Assembly (NCBI RefSeq): GCF_002813445.1
Contig: NZ_PHHD01000001.1
Location: forward strand, 868,001-932,000
Origin: Pseudomonas tolaasii NCPPB 2192
GTDB taxonomy: Bacteria; Pseudomonadota; Gammaproteobacteria; Pseudomonadales; Pseudomonadaceae
DNA length: 64,000 nt
Direction of reading: 5' to 3'
The stretch's first letter is position 1. Each line of letters opens with the position of its first letter. The translations under genes were made by a program, and so were the position numbers. The notes under the pieces are model-generated. The model worked only from the letters and a program-made list of their open reading frames with translations, made no database searches and was not told the DNA's origin. Positions 17,836-26,436 of this stretch are shown here, one piece after another.

Positions 17836-19614
17836 TCAGAACTGAGCTTCATCCAGCAGGAACAGCGATTCGCTCCCGGCTTTCACCGAAGCACTCAACG
17901 AGTGAATGCGCGGCAGCAGACGGGCGAAGTAGAAACGCGCGGTGCCCAGTTTGCTGGCGTAGAAATCGTCCTCAGCCTCCTTGCCCAGCGCGGCCTTGGC
18001 CATGCGCGCCCACATATAGGCGTAAGCCACGTAGCCAAATGCGTGCAGGTATTCCACCGAGGCGGCACCGATTTCATTCGGGTCGGTCTTGGCGCGGTCG
18101 AGCACCCACGCGGTCAGTTCATCCAGGTTATCCACCGCCGCGCTGAGCGGCCGGGTGAATTCGCCCAGTTCTGCGCCGGCGGTGGCGATGAACTGGCGGA
18201 TTTCATCCGCAAACAGGGTGTAGAACTTGCCCCCGCTGCCGACGATTTTGCGGCCCATCAAGTCGAGCGCCTGAATACCATTGGTGCCTTCGTAGATCTG
18301 CGTGATGCGCACATCACGCACCAGTTGCTCCTGGCCCCACTCGCGAATGTAGCCGTGCCCGCCAAACACTTGTTGGCCCAGCACCGTGGTTTCCAGGCCG
18401 AGGTCGCTGAGGAACGCCTTGGCGACCGGCGTCAGCAAGGCCACCAGGTTATCGGCGCGCTCGCGGGCGGCGGCATCTTCGCTGAACTTGGCGATGTCCA
18501 GTTGGGTCGCCACGTAGGTGGAGAACGCGCGTCCGCCTTCGTTCGCCGCCTTCATGGTCAGCAGCATGCGACGCACGTCCGGGTGCACGATGATCGGGTC
18601 GGCGACCTTGTCTTTAGATTTGGCGCCGGTCGGCGAGCGGCTTTGCAAGCGGTCCCGCGCGTACTCAATCGCGTTCTGATAGGAGCGCTCGCCGGACGCC
18701 AGCCCCTGGATGCCCACGCCCAAACGCTCGTAGTTCATCATGGTGAACATCGCCGCCAAACCACGGTTCGGCTCGCCCACCAGGAACCCCACGGCCTGGT
18801 CGAAGTTCATCACACAGGTCGCGGACGCCTGGATGCCCATTTTGTGTTCGATCGAGCCACAGCTCACCAGGTTGCGCGCACCCAGGCTGCCATCGGCATT
18901 GACCATGAACTTCGGCACCAGGAACAACGAAATCCCCTTGGGCCCGGCCGGCGCGTCCGGCAGCTTGGCCAGCACCAGGTGGATGATGTTTTCGGTGAGG
19001 TCGTGTTCGCCGCCGGTGATGAAGATCTTGGTGCCGCTGATGGTGTAGGAACCATCCGCTTGGGGCTCGGCCTTGGTGCGGATAATCCCCAGGTCAGTGC
19101 CGGCGTGCGCCTCGGTCAGGCACATGGAACCGGCCCACTCGCCGGAATACATCTTCGGCAGGTAGGTGGCCTTGAGTTCCTCACTGGCGTGGGTGTTGAT
19201 CGACACGCAGGCGCCGGACGTCAGCATCGGGTACAGGCCGAATGCCAGGCTGGACGAGTTGATCATCTCTTCCACCTGGGCCGACACCGCCTTGGGCATG
19301 CCCATGCCGCCGAAGACCGGGTCACCGCCCACGCCCACCCAGCCACCTTCGGCGTAGGTTTTGTAGGCCTGTGGAAAACCGTCCGGCGTAAACACGGCGG
19401 TGTTGTCCCAACGGCAACCTTGTTCATCGCCGCCGCGGCTCAGCGGGGCGATGGACTTGGCGGTGACTTTGCCGGCTTCCTCGAGGATCGCCTCGACGGT
19501 TTCGGCATCTACGGTGTCTGCCAATGCCGGCAATTGGGCCCAAGTGTTGGCGACCTCAAAGACTTCATTGAGGACGAAGCGCATATCACGCAGCGGCGCT
19601 TTGTAATCAGCCAT
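17836..19614 (-). CDS. Acyl-CoA dehydrogenase (long FadE-type), paralogue 1
   Basis: FAD enzyme introducing the alpha-beta double bond of acyl-CoA in beta-oxidation. At 592 residues it is of the long type, with N-terminal helical, middle beta and C-terminal ACAD domains plus an extra C-terminal domain (PF12806 type). GGHGYIREWGQEQ and the YEGTNGIQALDLMGR segment carrying the catalytic Glu lie in the C-terminal third. The start has GAGG six bases upstream. Two paralogues (19874-21643, 23228-25033) follow on the same strand; the trio corresponds to PA0506-PA0508 of P. aeruginosa, some characterised as FadE1/FadE2. Chain-length preference is not readable here. Confidence 0.93.
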   Translation of the reverse strand: MADYKAPLRDMRFVLNEVFEVANTWAQLPALADTVDAETVEAILEEAGKVTAKSIAPLSRGGDEQGCRWDNTAVFTPDGFPQAYKTYAEGGWVGVGGDPVFGGMGMPKAVSAQVEEMINSSSLAFGLYPMLTSGACVSINTHASEELKATYLPKMYSGEWAGSMCLTEAHAGTDLGIIRTKAEPQADGSYTISGTKIFITGGEHDLTENIIHLVLAKLPDAPAGPKGISLFLVPKFMVNADGSLGARNLVSCGSIEHKMGIQASATCVMNFDQAVGFLVGEPNRGLAAMFTMMNYERLGVGIQGLASGERSYQNAIEYARDRLQSRSPTGAKSKDKVADPIIVHPDVRRMLLTMKAANEGGRAFSTYVATQLDIAKFSEDAAARERADNLVALLTPVAKAFLSDLGLETTVLGQQVFGGHGYIREWGQEQLVRDVRITQIYEGTNGIQALDLMGRKIVGSGGKFYTLFADEIRQFIATAGAELGEFTRPLSAAVDNLDELTAWVLDRAKTDPNEIGAASVEYLHAFGYVAYAYMWARMAKAALGKEAEDDFYASKLGTARFYFARLLPRIHSLSASVKAGSESLFLLDEAQF

Positions 19615-19712
19615 GGCAAACCTCGTGAGAACATGAAAAGTGATTCGGCAGGATCGGTTTTACAGGCCCCGAGTGTACCCGAACAACTTTTCAGACACAT
19701 AGGGTCCTTTTG

Positions 19713-19736
19713 TGACTATTTAGTATTTATTAGTCA
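19713..19736. promoter_or_regulatory. Inverted repeat upstream of acyl-CoA dehydrogenase 1
   Basis: The arms TGACTA and TAGTCA are perfect, separated by 12 AT-rich bases, about 100 bases upstream of the gene at 17836-19614. This is a plausible repressor operator in an AT-rich promoter region; the binding protein is unknown. Confidence 0.35.
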
Positions 19737-19760
19737 TATCGCAATTCTAATGTGGCCTTG

Positions 19761-19846
19761 TGTGGGAGCTGGCTTGCTTGCGATGGCGTCACCTCGGTGG
19801 ACCTGACAAACCGAGGTGCCCGCATCACAGGCAAGCCAGCTCCCAC
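19761..19846. repeat. REP/REPIN-type palindromic pair (family A)
   Basis: Two inverted copies of the unit TGTGGGAGCTGGCTTGC (then T/CTGCGAT), facing each other across a variable spacer, lie in the gap between two acyl-CoA dehydrogenase genes. First of ten family A sites in the window. Confidence 0.9.
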
Positions 19847-19873
19847 GTTTTGACCGCAGTGAATCAATCGCGC

Positions 19874-21643
19874 CTATAGGGCAAATAGCTGAGCAGGCAA
19901 GCTCATGAGGCATTCGCTGCCAGCCTCCACAGCGGCGCGATGTGTGGCCGTGCGCGGCAGCAGGCGTTTGAAATAGAAATCGCAGGTAGCCAGTTTGGCC
20001 CTGGCAAATTCGGCATCATCCTGATCTTGAGCCGCAATCGCCATGCGCAACCACAGGTAGGCGAGGATGATGTAGCCGCTGTACATCAAGTAATCCACGG
20101 CGGCCGCCCCCACCTCATCCGGGTTCTTCATCGCCGCCATGCCGATTTTCATGGTCAACTCGCCCCACTGCCCGTTCAGGTCATCAAGCTGCGCCACGTA
20201 AGCCTTGAGCTGCGGATGTTCGGCATTCGCCGCACAAAACTTGTGCACGATCCTGGTAAACCCGCGCAACAGTTTGCCCTGGCTGCCCAACACCTTGCGC
20301 CCCAGCAAATCGAGGGCCTGAATGCCGTTGGTGCCTTCATAGATCGGCGCAATCCGCGCATCACGCGCCAACTGCTCCATGCCCCATTCGCGGATGTAAC
20401 CGTGGCCGCCGAAGATCTGCATGCCGTGGTTGGTCACCTCAAGGCCGGTGTCGGTCATGAAGGCTTTGCAGATGGGGGTGAGGAACGCCAGCAGGTCCTC
20501 GGCGTCCTGGCGCTCGGTGGCGTCGCCGCTCAGGTGTGCGGTGTCGAGCAGTTGCGCGGTGAAGTAGGTCAGCGCGCGGTTGCCTTCGTTGAAAGCCTTC
20601 ATGGTCAGCAGCATGCGGCGCACATCGGGGTGCACGATGATCGGGTCGGCGGCTTTTTCCGGGGCTTTGGCACCGGTCAGCGAGCGCATTTGCAGGCGGT
20701 CGTTGGCGTATTGGATCGCGCCTTGAAAGCTCGCTTCACCATTGCACAGACCCTGCATGCCAGTGCCCAGGCGCGCGTGGTTCATCATGGTGAACATGCA
20801 ATTGAGGCCCTTGTTCGCCTCGCCGATCAGAAAACCTTTGGCAGCGTCAAAATTCAACACGCAGGTGGCCGAGCCTTTGATGCCCATTTTGTGTTCGATG
20901 GAGCCGCAGTGCACCGCGTTGCGCTCACCCGAGTCGGCGAGGAACTTGGGCACGATAAACAGCGAAATGCCCTTGGTGCCCGCCGGCGCGTCCGGCAGCT
21001 TGGCCAGCACCAGGTGGATGATATTGGCGCTCATGTCGTGCTCGCCGGCAGAGATGAAAATCTTGCTGCCGGTGACCGCATAGCTGCCGTCCGCCTGGGG
21101 CACGGCACGGGTTTTGATCAAACCCAGGTCGGTGCCGCAATGGGCTTCGGTCAGGCACATGGTACCGGTCCACTCGCCCGCCGTGAGCTTGTTCAGGTAG
21201 GTGGATTTTTGCGCTTCGGTGCCATGGGCATGGATCGCCGTCATCGCGCCGTGGGTCAGCCCGGGGTACATACCCCAGGAGGTGTTGCTGGAGCCGATCA
21301 TCTCGCTGAGCACCAGTCCCAGGGACGACGGCAAACCCTGGCCACCGTAGGCCGGGTCGGCCGCCAAACCGTGCCAGCCGCCTTCCACGTACTGTGCGAA
21401 AGCTTCCTTGAAACCTTTGGGCGTGGTGACCACACCATTGTCGAAATGGCAGCCCTCTTCGTCGCCGCTGCGGTTGAGCGGCGAGAGCACGTTTTCGCAG
21501 AATTTGGCGCCTTCTTCGAGGATCGCGTTGACCATGTCCGGGCTGGCGTCGGTCGCGCCCAGCGCCGCGTAATGGCCGTGAAAATCAAACACGTTGTCTA
21601 TCAGAAAGCGCATGTCGCGCAGGGGAGCTTTGTACTCAGGCAT
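19874..21643 (-). CDS. Acyl-CoA dehydrogenase (long FadE-type), paralogue 2
   Basis: A 589-residue paralogue of the flanking FadE-type enzymes with the same domain order. It begins MPEYKAPLRDMRFLIDN, and GGHGYIREWGMEQLARD and IYEGTNGIQALDLLGR (catalytic Glu) are intact. The ATG at 21643 is preferred over a longer open frame (to 21700) because GGAGA lies seven bases upstream and the family begins here. It lies 90 bp downstream of the diguanylate cyclase gene on the same strand and may share its transcript. Confidence 0.93.
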   Translation of the reverse strand: MPEYKAPLRDMRFLIDNVFDFHGHYAALGATDASPDMVNAILEEGAKFCENVLSPLNRSGDEEGCHFDNGVVTTPKGFKEAFAQYVEGGWHGLAADPAYGGQGLPSSLGLVLSEMIGSSNTSWGMYPGLTHGAMTAIHAHGTEAQKSTYLNKLTAGEWTGTMCLTEAHCGTDLGLIKTRAVPQADGSYAVTGSKIFISAGEHDMSANIIHLVLAKLPDAPAGTKGISLFIVPKFLADSGERNAVHCGSIEHKMGIKGSATCVLNFDAAKGFLIGEANKGLNCMFTMMNHARLGTGMQGLCNGEASFQGAIQYANDRLQMRSLTGAKAPEKAADPIIVHPDVRRMLLTMKAFNEGNRALTYFTAQLLDTAHLSGDATERQDAEDLLAFLTPICKAFMTDTGLEVTNHGMQIFGGHGYIREWGMEQLARDARIAPIYEGTNGIQALDLLGRKVLGSQGKLLRGFTRIVHKFCAANAEHPQLKAYVAQLDDLNGQWGELTMKIGMAAMKNPDEVGAAAVDYLMYSGYIILAYLWLRMAIAAQDQDDAEFARAKLATCDFYFKRLLPRTATHRAAVEAGSECLMSLPAQLFAL

Positions 21644-21733
21644 GGCAATGTCTCCGGCAGCAGATGCCTTCAACCTACTGCCGGCCCGCGCCTCGGACAA
21701 TCACTGTAGAACCGCTGAATACACCGCCATCAC

Positions 21734-23023
21734 TCAACCGGCAGCGGCCTCCATGCGCACCGCGCCGCGACGGTTTTGCCCGGCCGCGACCACACAGTTA
21801 CGCCCGGCGCCCTTGGCTGCATACAACGCCTGGTCGGCGGATTTGAGCACTTCTTCCGGCGTGCGTTGCTCGGCCTGGCGTTCGGCCACGCCGATGCTGA
21901 CGGTCACCGACACGCTCGACGCACCGCTGCCCGCACGCCGCTGGCGACCTTGATGGTCGTCCTGCGGGCGGTCCGGATTACGCAGTTTGATGTCGTAGTC
22001 GGCGATGATCCCGCGGATTTCCTCCAGGTGCGGCATGCATTCATCCAGGGTCTTGCCGGCGAACACCACCGCGAACTCTTCACCGCCGTAGCGGTACGCC
22101 CGCCCGCCACCGTTGACCCTGGACAGCTTGCTCGCCACCAGGCGCAGCACTTGGTCACCCACGTCGTGGCCATGGGTGTCGTTAAAGCGCTTGAAGTGGT
22201 CAACGTCAGTCATCGCCAACACGTAATTGCGCCCCAGCCGCTGCATGCGTTCATTGAGCGCGCGTCGCCCCGGCAGGCCGGTGAGTTCGTCGCGGAACGC
22301 CATCTGGTAGGCCTCGTGGGCCACACCGGCGGCAATCATCAGCATCACCTGGCTGCACATGATGTTCAGGGTAAACGGCAGGATGAACGTTTGCGGCAAC
22401 ATCCAGAACAACCCCAGCAAACCAACCAGTTGCGCCGCGTGCAACGGGCGCGGCTGGTACCAGTACTGCGCGGCCAGGGTCAAAAAGCCAATCAGGAACA
22501 TCGGGTATGAAAGCTGGATCAGGCTCATCCAGCTGCCATGCAGCGCGGGCCAGCGAATCTCGGCCAGCCAGCTCAGCACGGCCTGGGGATAACTTTGCTC
22601 AAGGGCCAGCGCCACACTGCCGACCGCCAGCAGCACCGCACAGCGGGCGATGAAGTCGCGGAACAGGTGGGTTTTTTCCTGCCACAGCGCGTAAATGCTG
22701 AACAGCAACGGCAGCAGCAGGCAGCACAGGTGAAACACCACGGCGGCGTCTTCGCGGACGCGGCCATTGTCGCGGTAGAAATCGGTTTGGGTGTCCAGCA
22801 GGAAATACACGATGTACACGGTGATCATCAGAAACAGCTCACGCTGGCGCCGATAGACCGCGCAATACGAACCGCCGAGCAACAGCACCAGGGTCGGCAG
22901 CACATTGAAAAGCGAGGTGAAGAACACGTTGAGGTCTTTGACGTATGCAGCCGACAGCCCGGCCAGCAAAAGCAGCAGTGACGGTAGGAAATGGCTGAAA
23001 CGTAGAGCGGACACGCGTGACAA
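21734..23023 (-). CDS. Membrane-bound diguanylate cyclase (GGDEF)
   Basis: About 429 residues: seven or eight hydrophobic helices over the first 240 residues, then a C-terminal GGDEF domain with catalytic GGEEF (AYRYGGEEFAVVFAG), preceded by FRDELTGLPGRRALNERM. It likely makes c-di-GMP at the membrane in response to an unknown signal. No RxxD inhibitory site is seen just before GGEEF. The start is uncertain: a TTG at 23023 has GGAG eight bases upstream and is preferred; an ATG at 23086 is in frame but has a weak ribosome site and abuts a Crp/Vfr-like operator. It interrupts the acyl-CoA dehydrogenase group. Confidence 0.88.
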   Translation of the reverse strand: MSRVSALRFSHFLPSLLLLLAGLSAAYVKDLNVFFTSLFNVLPTLVLLLGGSYCAVYRRQRELFLMITVYIVYFLLDTQTDFYRDNGRVREDAAVVFHLCCLLLPLLFSIYALWQEKTHLFRDFIARCAVLLAVGSVALALEQSYPQAVLSWLAEIRWPALHGSWMSLIQLSYPMFLIGFLTLAAQYWYQPRPLHAAQLVGLLGLFWMLPQTFILPFTLNIMCSQVMLMIAAGVAHEAYQMAFRDELTGLPGRRALNERMQRLGRNYVLAMTDVDHFKRFNDTHGHDVGDQVLRLVASKLSRVNGGGRAYRYGGEEFAVVFAGKTLDECMPHLEEIRGIIADYDIKLRNPDRPQDDHQGRQRRAGSGASSVSVTVSIGVAERQAEQRTPEEVLKSADQALYAAKGAGRNCVVAAGQNRRGAVRMEAAAG

Positions 23024-23089
23024 GGGTAAAGCTCCGACCCGCCAGATAGATGGCACAGTGCCTTCATTGCGCACAGTTAAGCACATTCA

Positions 23090-23109
23090 ATGTGACCTGT
23101 ATCACATTG
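23090..23109. promoter_or_regulatory. Crp/Vfr-type operator upstream of the diguanylate cyclase gene
   Basis: AATGTGA-CCTGTA-TCACATT is a perfect 20-bp palindrome matching the Crp consensus TGTGA-N6-TCACA in every position. It sits about 70 bases before the preferred start (23023) and touches the alternative ATG at 23086. Confidence 0.6.
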
Positions 23110-23172
23110 CCATCACTGTAACGGCAGCCAACGGCAATCCCTGAGCGCCACGCTGCGTTTTTTCTCGCCCAT

Positions 23173-23207
23173 AAAAAAACCGCCGCGTCCCGGGGAAGCG
23201 GCGGTTT
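23173..23207 (-). terminator. Terminator of acyl-CoA dehydrogenase 3
   Basis: On the minus strand AAACCGCCGC and GCGGCGGTTT form the stem, followed by a T-run. It starts about 20 bases after the stop at 23228. Confidence 0.88.
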
Positions 23208-23227
23208 CTCAAGAGAACCCGGAAGGC

Positions 23228-25033
23228 TTAGTAAGCCAGGCCGAAGTTTTCTTCGTTCATGTCCATCAGGTTGTTCGCGCCCGACAGCATGGTAGCTTTA
23301 TGGGCCAGGGTTCGCGGCAGGATGCGCTGGAAGTAGAAGCGCGCAGTCTGCAACTTGGCGGTGTAGAAAGCCTCTTCGGTGGTGCCGGCCGCCAGTTTCT
23401 CGGCTGCCAGGCGCGCCATGTCGGCCCAGAAGTAAGCCAGGCACGCGTAGCCGGAGTACATCAGGTAGTCCACCGAGGCGGCACCGACTTCTTCGCGGTC
23501 CTTCATCGCGGCCATGCCGACCTTCATGGTCAACTCGCCCCACTCTTTGTTCAGTGCTGCCAGTGGTGCAACGAACTCTTTGACCGCTTCGTTGCCTTCG
23601 TTGGCCTGGCAGAACTTGTGCACGATCTTGGTGAAGCCCTTGAGTGCCTCGCCCTGGGTCATCAGCACTTTGCGGCCCAGCAGGTCGAGGGCCTGGATGC
23701 CGGTGGTGCCTTCGTACAGCATCGAAATGCGGCTGTCGCGAACGTTCTGCTCCATGCCCCACTCGGCGATGAAGCCGTGGCCGCCGTAGATCTGCACGCC
23801 GTGGTTGGCGGACTCAAAACCGACTTCGGTCATGAACGCCTTGGCGATCGGCGTCATGAACGCCAGCAGGCCGTCAGCCTGTTTCCTGGCTTCGTCGTCG
23901 GTGCCGTATTTGACGATGTCCACTTGCTTGGCGGTGAAGTACACCATCGCGCGGTTGCCTTCGGCGAAGGCTTTCATGGTCAGCAGCATGCGGCGCACGT
24001 CAGGGTGCACGATGATCGGGTCAGCGGCTTTGTCTGGCGCTTTCGGGCCGGTCAGGGAGCGCATTTGCAGGCGGTCGCGAGCATATTTCAGGCCGCCCTG
24101 AAAGCCGATCTCGGCGTGGGACAAGCCTTGCAGCGCGGTGCCCAGGCGAGCGGTGTTCATAAAGGTGAACATGCAGTTCAGGCCTTTGTTCGCCGGGCCG
24201 ATCAGGAAACCGGTGGCCGCGTCGAAGTTCATCACGCAGGTGGCGTTGCCGTGGATGCCCATCTTGTGTTCCAGCGAGCCACAGGTCACAGCGTTGCGTG
24301 CGCCAATCGAACCGTCGGCGTTCGGCAGGAACTTCGGCACGATAAACAGCGAGATGCCTTTGGTGCCGGCCGGTGCGTCCGGCAGGCGGGCCAGTACGAT
24401 GTGGACGATGTTGTCGGCCATGTCGTGTTCGCCGGCCGAGATGAAGATCTTGGTGCCGGAAACTTTGTAGGAACCGTCGGCCTGAGGCTCGGCCTTGGTG
24501 CGCAGCATGCCCAGGTCGGTGCCGCAGTGCGGCTCGGTCAGGCACATGGTGCCGGTCCATTCGCCCGACACCAGCTTGGTCAGGTAGGCCTCTTGCTGCT
24601 CAGGAGTGCCGTGCTCGGAAATGGTGTTCATCGCACCGTGGGACAGGCCCGGGTACATGCCCCACGACCAGTTGGCGGCGCCGACCATTTCGCTCACCGC
24701 CAGGCCCAGGGATTCCGGCAGGCCCTGGCCACCGTGCTCCACGTCGTGGGCCAGGCTTGGCCAGCCGCCTTCGACGAATTGTTTGTAGGCTTCTTTGAAA
24801 CCGGTAGGGGTCTTAACGCCTGACTCGCTCCAGGTGCAACCTTCGATGTCACCCACGCGGTTCAACGGTGCCAGCACTTGCTCACAGAACTTGGCGCCTT
24901 CCTGAAGGATGGCGTCAACCATGTCCGGGGTAGCGTCCTGGCAAGCCGGCAGGCTCTGATAGTGCGCTTCATAACCGAGCAGTTCGTCACGAACGAAGCG
25001 AATATCACGCAAGGGGGCCTTGTAGTCAGGCAT
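23228..25033 (-). CDS. Acyl-CoA dehydrogenase (FadE1/PA0506-like), paralogue 3
   Basis: A 601-residue FadE-type acyl-CoA dehydrogenase, closest in position to P. aeruginosa PA0506 (next but one to bioD). Domains are as in the other two copies, but the tail motif differs slightly: GGHGFIAEWGMEQNVRD, and LYEGTTGIQALDLLGR with the catalytic Glu. The start at 25033 (MPDYKAPLRDIRFVRDE) has AGAGG upstream; an open extension to 25096 is not family-like and would run into a PsrA-like operator. It has its own terminator, so it is probably transcribed alone under fatty-acid control. Confidence 0.94.
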   Translation of the reverse strand: MPDYKAPLRDIRFVRDELLGYEAHYQSLPACQDATPDMVDAILQEGAKFCEQVLAPLNRVGDIEGCTWSESGVKTPTGFKEAYKQFVEGGWPSLAHDVEHGGQGLPESLGLAVSEMVGAANWSWGMYPGLSHGAMNTISEHGTPEQQEAYLTKLVSGEWTGTMCLTEPHCGTDLGMLRTKAEPQADGSYKVSGTKIFISAGEHDMADNIVHIVLARLPDAPAGTKGISLFIVPKFLPNADGSIGARNAVTCGSLEHKMGIHGNATCVMNFDAATGFLIGPANKGLNCMFTFMNTARLGTALQGLSHAEIGFQGGLKYARDRLQMRSLTGPKAPDKAADPIIVHPDVRRMLLTMKAFAEGNRAMVYFTAKQVDIVKYGTDDEARKQADGLLAFMTPIAKAFMTEVGFESANHGVQIYGGHGFIAEWGMEQNVRDSRISMLYEGTTGIQALDLLGRKVLMTQGEALKGFTKIVHKFCQANEGNEAVKEFVAPLAALNKEWGELTMKVGMAAMKDREEVGAASVDYLMYSGYACLAYFWADMARLAAEKLAAGTTEEAFYTAKLQTARFYFQRILPRTLAHKATMLSGANNLMDMNEENFGLAY

Positions 25034-25093
25034 AGCGATAAACCTCTGCTGATGTATCTGGGATGAACAACCGCGTGGATGAGTGATGGCGGT

Positions 25094-25120
25094 CAAACAG
25101 GTGTTTGAAACATACGTTTA
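25094..25120. promoter_or_regulatory. Tandem PsrA-like boxes upstream of acyl-CoA dehydrogenase 3
   Basis: CAAAC-AGGT-GTTTG (25094-25107) is an exact fit to the reported PsrA motif (G/C)AAAC-N2-4-GTTT(G/C). Overlapping it by one base is GAAAC-ATAC-GTTTA (25107-25120), a one-mismatch copy. They lie 61-87 bases upstream of the start codon, where a fatty-acid-released repressor would act. The rest of the gap to 25367 holds only a REP pair. Confidence 0.6.
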
Positions 25121-25253
25121 CGACCTGGGGATGTCAAGCGTCGTCCTGAAGCCGTTTGTCATGACATGAATCAACCCCAGGCACGGCAAGGCCTGCGGCG
25201 CGATGCCACGTCAAAAAGGAGTTTAGGAGTTCTGCGGGGTGACGCAGGGCAAA

Positions 25254-25340
25254 TGTGGGAGCTGGCTTGCCTGCGATGCAGACGCAGAGGTGTATCAGGA
25301 AGATTGAGTCGATACCATCGCAGGCAAGCCAGCTCCCACA
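25254..25340. repeat. REP/REPIN-type palindromic pair (family A)
   Basis: Two inverted units facing each other (TGTGGGAGCTGGCTTGCCTG ... CAGGCAAGCCAGCTCCCACA) in the gap between acyl-CoA dehydrogenase 3 and the small gene at 25368. Confidence 0.9.
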
Positions 25341-25367
25341 GAAAGCGAGAGCCAGCGCATAGGTAGA

Positions 25368-25649
25368 TTAAGCGTAGGTGTCGATCAACGTACCGAGCAT
25401 TTCATCCGAAGCCTTGGCGACTTTTGCGCCCAGCTCCACTTGAAACTTGCCCTGGGCCATTTCGACCATGTTGCTCGCCGAATTGGACGGCTGGGCGCGA
25501 TCGTTGGCTTGCAAGCGATCACTTTGTGCATCCGAGGGCTGGGTCGTCGCGGTACCGGCGATTTTGCCGGCCGCCTGGTCGACACGGTTCTGCCCGGTCT
25601 GAATGCTGCTCAGCCCCGAATAAAACGCGCTGCTTCCAGAGATTTCCAT
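25368..25649 (-). CDS. Small protein with flagellar rod/hook-like N- and C-termini
   Basis: A 93-residue protein of unknown function, conserved in position next to bioD (PA0505-like place). What can be seen: the first 30 residues (SSAFYSGLSSIQTGQNRVDQ) resemble the N-terminal helix of flagellar rod/hook proteins. The last 35 (NMVEMAQGKFQVELGAKVAK, ASDEMLGTLIDTYA) closely resemble their C-terminal helix (consensus like VEM...AYEANAKV...ADEMLGTLL). The middle is short, Gln/Ser/Asp-rich and low in structure. There is no signal peptide and no flagellar gene nearby. A real flagellar role is speculative. The ATG gives a normal N-terminus. Confidence 0.75.
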   Translation of the reverse strand: MEISGSSAFYSGLSSIQTGQNRVDQAAGKIAGTATTQPSDAQSDRLQANDRAQPSNSASNMVEMAQGKFQVELGAKVAKASDEMLGTLIDTYA

Positions 25650-25755
25650 GGCGTAAGCCTGCCTTTAGAGAATCGTGAATATGAATTGAAGCAGACAACC
25701 CGGCGAAACGCCCGTCAAAAACACTAATGGCATAATGCCTTAGCGATAGCCAAAA

Positions 25756-26436
25756 TCAGTCAAGCAGGTCCAATTCCAGGTACTCGGCCACCGCTTCGGC
25801 CCCGGCCTGCTTGAGTTTCGGCACGCGCCCCAGGCACGGCGCCGGCAAGCGTTCAGCCAGGGTGGCAAGGTTTTCTTCCAGACGAGAGGTCTTGGGGTCG
25901 ATGATATTCGCCACCCAGCCTGCCAATACCAGGCCGTCCCGCGCGATGGCCTCGGCCGTGAGCAAGGCATGGCTGATACAGCCCAGGCGCACGCCCACCA
26001 CCAGAATCACCGGCAGCTTGAGCGCCATGGCCAGGTCCGACAGGTTGCTCTGATCGGCCAGCGGCACGCGCCAGCCGCCCGCCCCTTCGATCAAGGTGAA
26101 ATCCGCCTGAAGCGCCAGAATCCGCTGCATGGGTTTGAGCAGTGATTGCACGGTCAGCGCCACGCCCGCTTCGCGCGCGGCCAAATGGGGTGCAATGGCG
26201 GGCTCGAACGCCACCGGGTTGACCTCGTCATACGTCAGCGGCAACGAACATTCAGCCAGCAACGCCAGGGCATCGCTGTTGCGCAGGCCTTTGCTCGTCA
26301 ACTGGCAGCCCGACGCCACAGGCTTTCCGGCGGCAGTGCTCTTGCCCGCCAGCCGTGCGGCATGCAGCAGGCCGGCGGCGACGGTGGTCTTGCCGACATC
26401 CGTATCGGTGCCGGTGATGAAGTAAGCGGCGCTCAT
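25756..26436 (-). CDS. bioD: Dethiobiotin synthetase
   Basis: ATP-dependent carboxylation and ring closure of 7,8-diaminopelargonate to dethiobiotin. It has 226 residues. The P-loop is FITGTDTDVGKTTVAAGLLH at the N-terminus; the second conserved block is LIEGAGGWRVPL. It is the last gene of the biotin cluster; its ATG overlaps the bioC stop (ATGA, 26433-26436), indicating coupling. bioA is not in the window. Confidence 0.97.
   Translation of the reverse strand: MSAAYFITGTDTDVGKTTVAAGLLHAARLAGKSTAAGKPVASGCQLTSKGLRNSDALALLAECSLPLTYDEVNPVAFEPAIAPHLAAREAGVALTVQSLLKPMQRILALQADFTLIEGAGGWRVPLADQSNLSDLAMALKLPVILVVGVRLGCISHALLTAEAIARDGLVLAGWVANIIDPKTSRLEENLATLAERLPAPCLGRVPKLKQAGAEAVAEYLELDLLD

Noticed and set aside
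17902..19806. 634-codon plus-strand frame opposite acyl-CoA dehydrogenase 1 (and similar ones at 19940 and 23300)
   Set aside because: His/Gly/Arg/Gln-rich shadow composition seen opposite all three paralogues; the minus-strand proteins are clearly the real ones.
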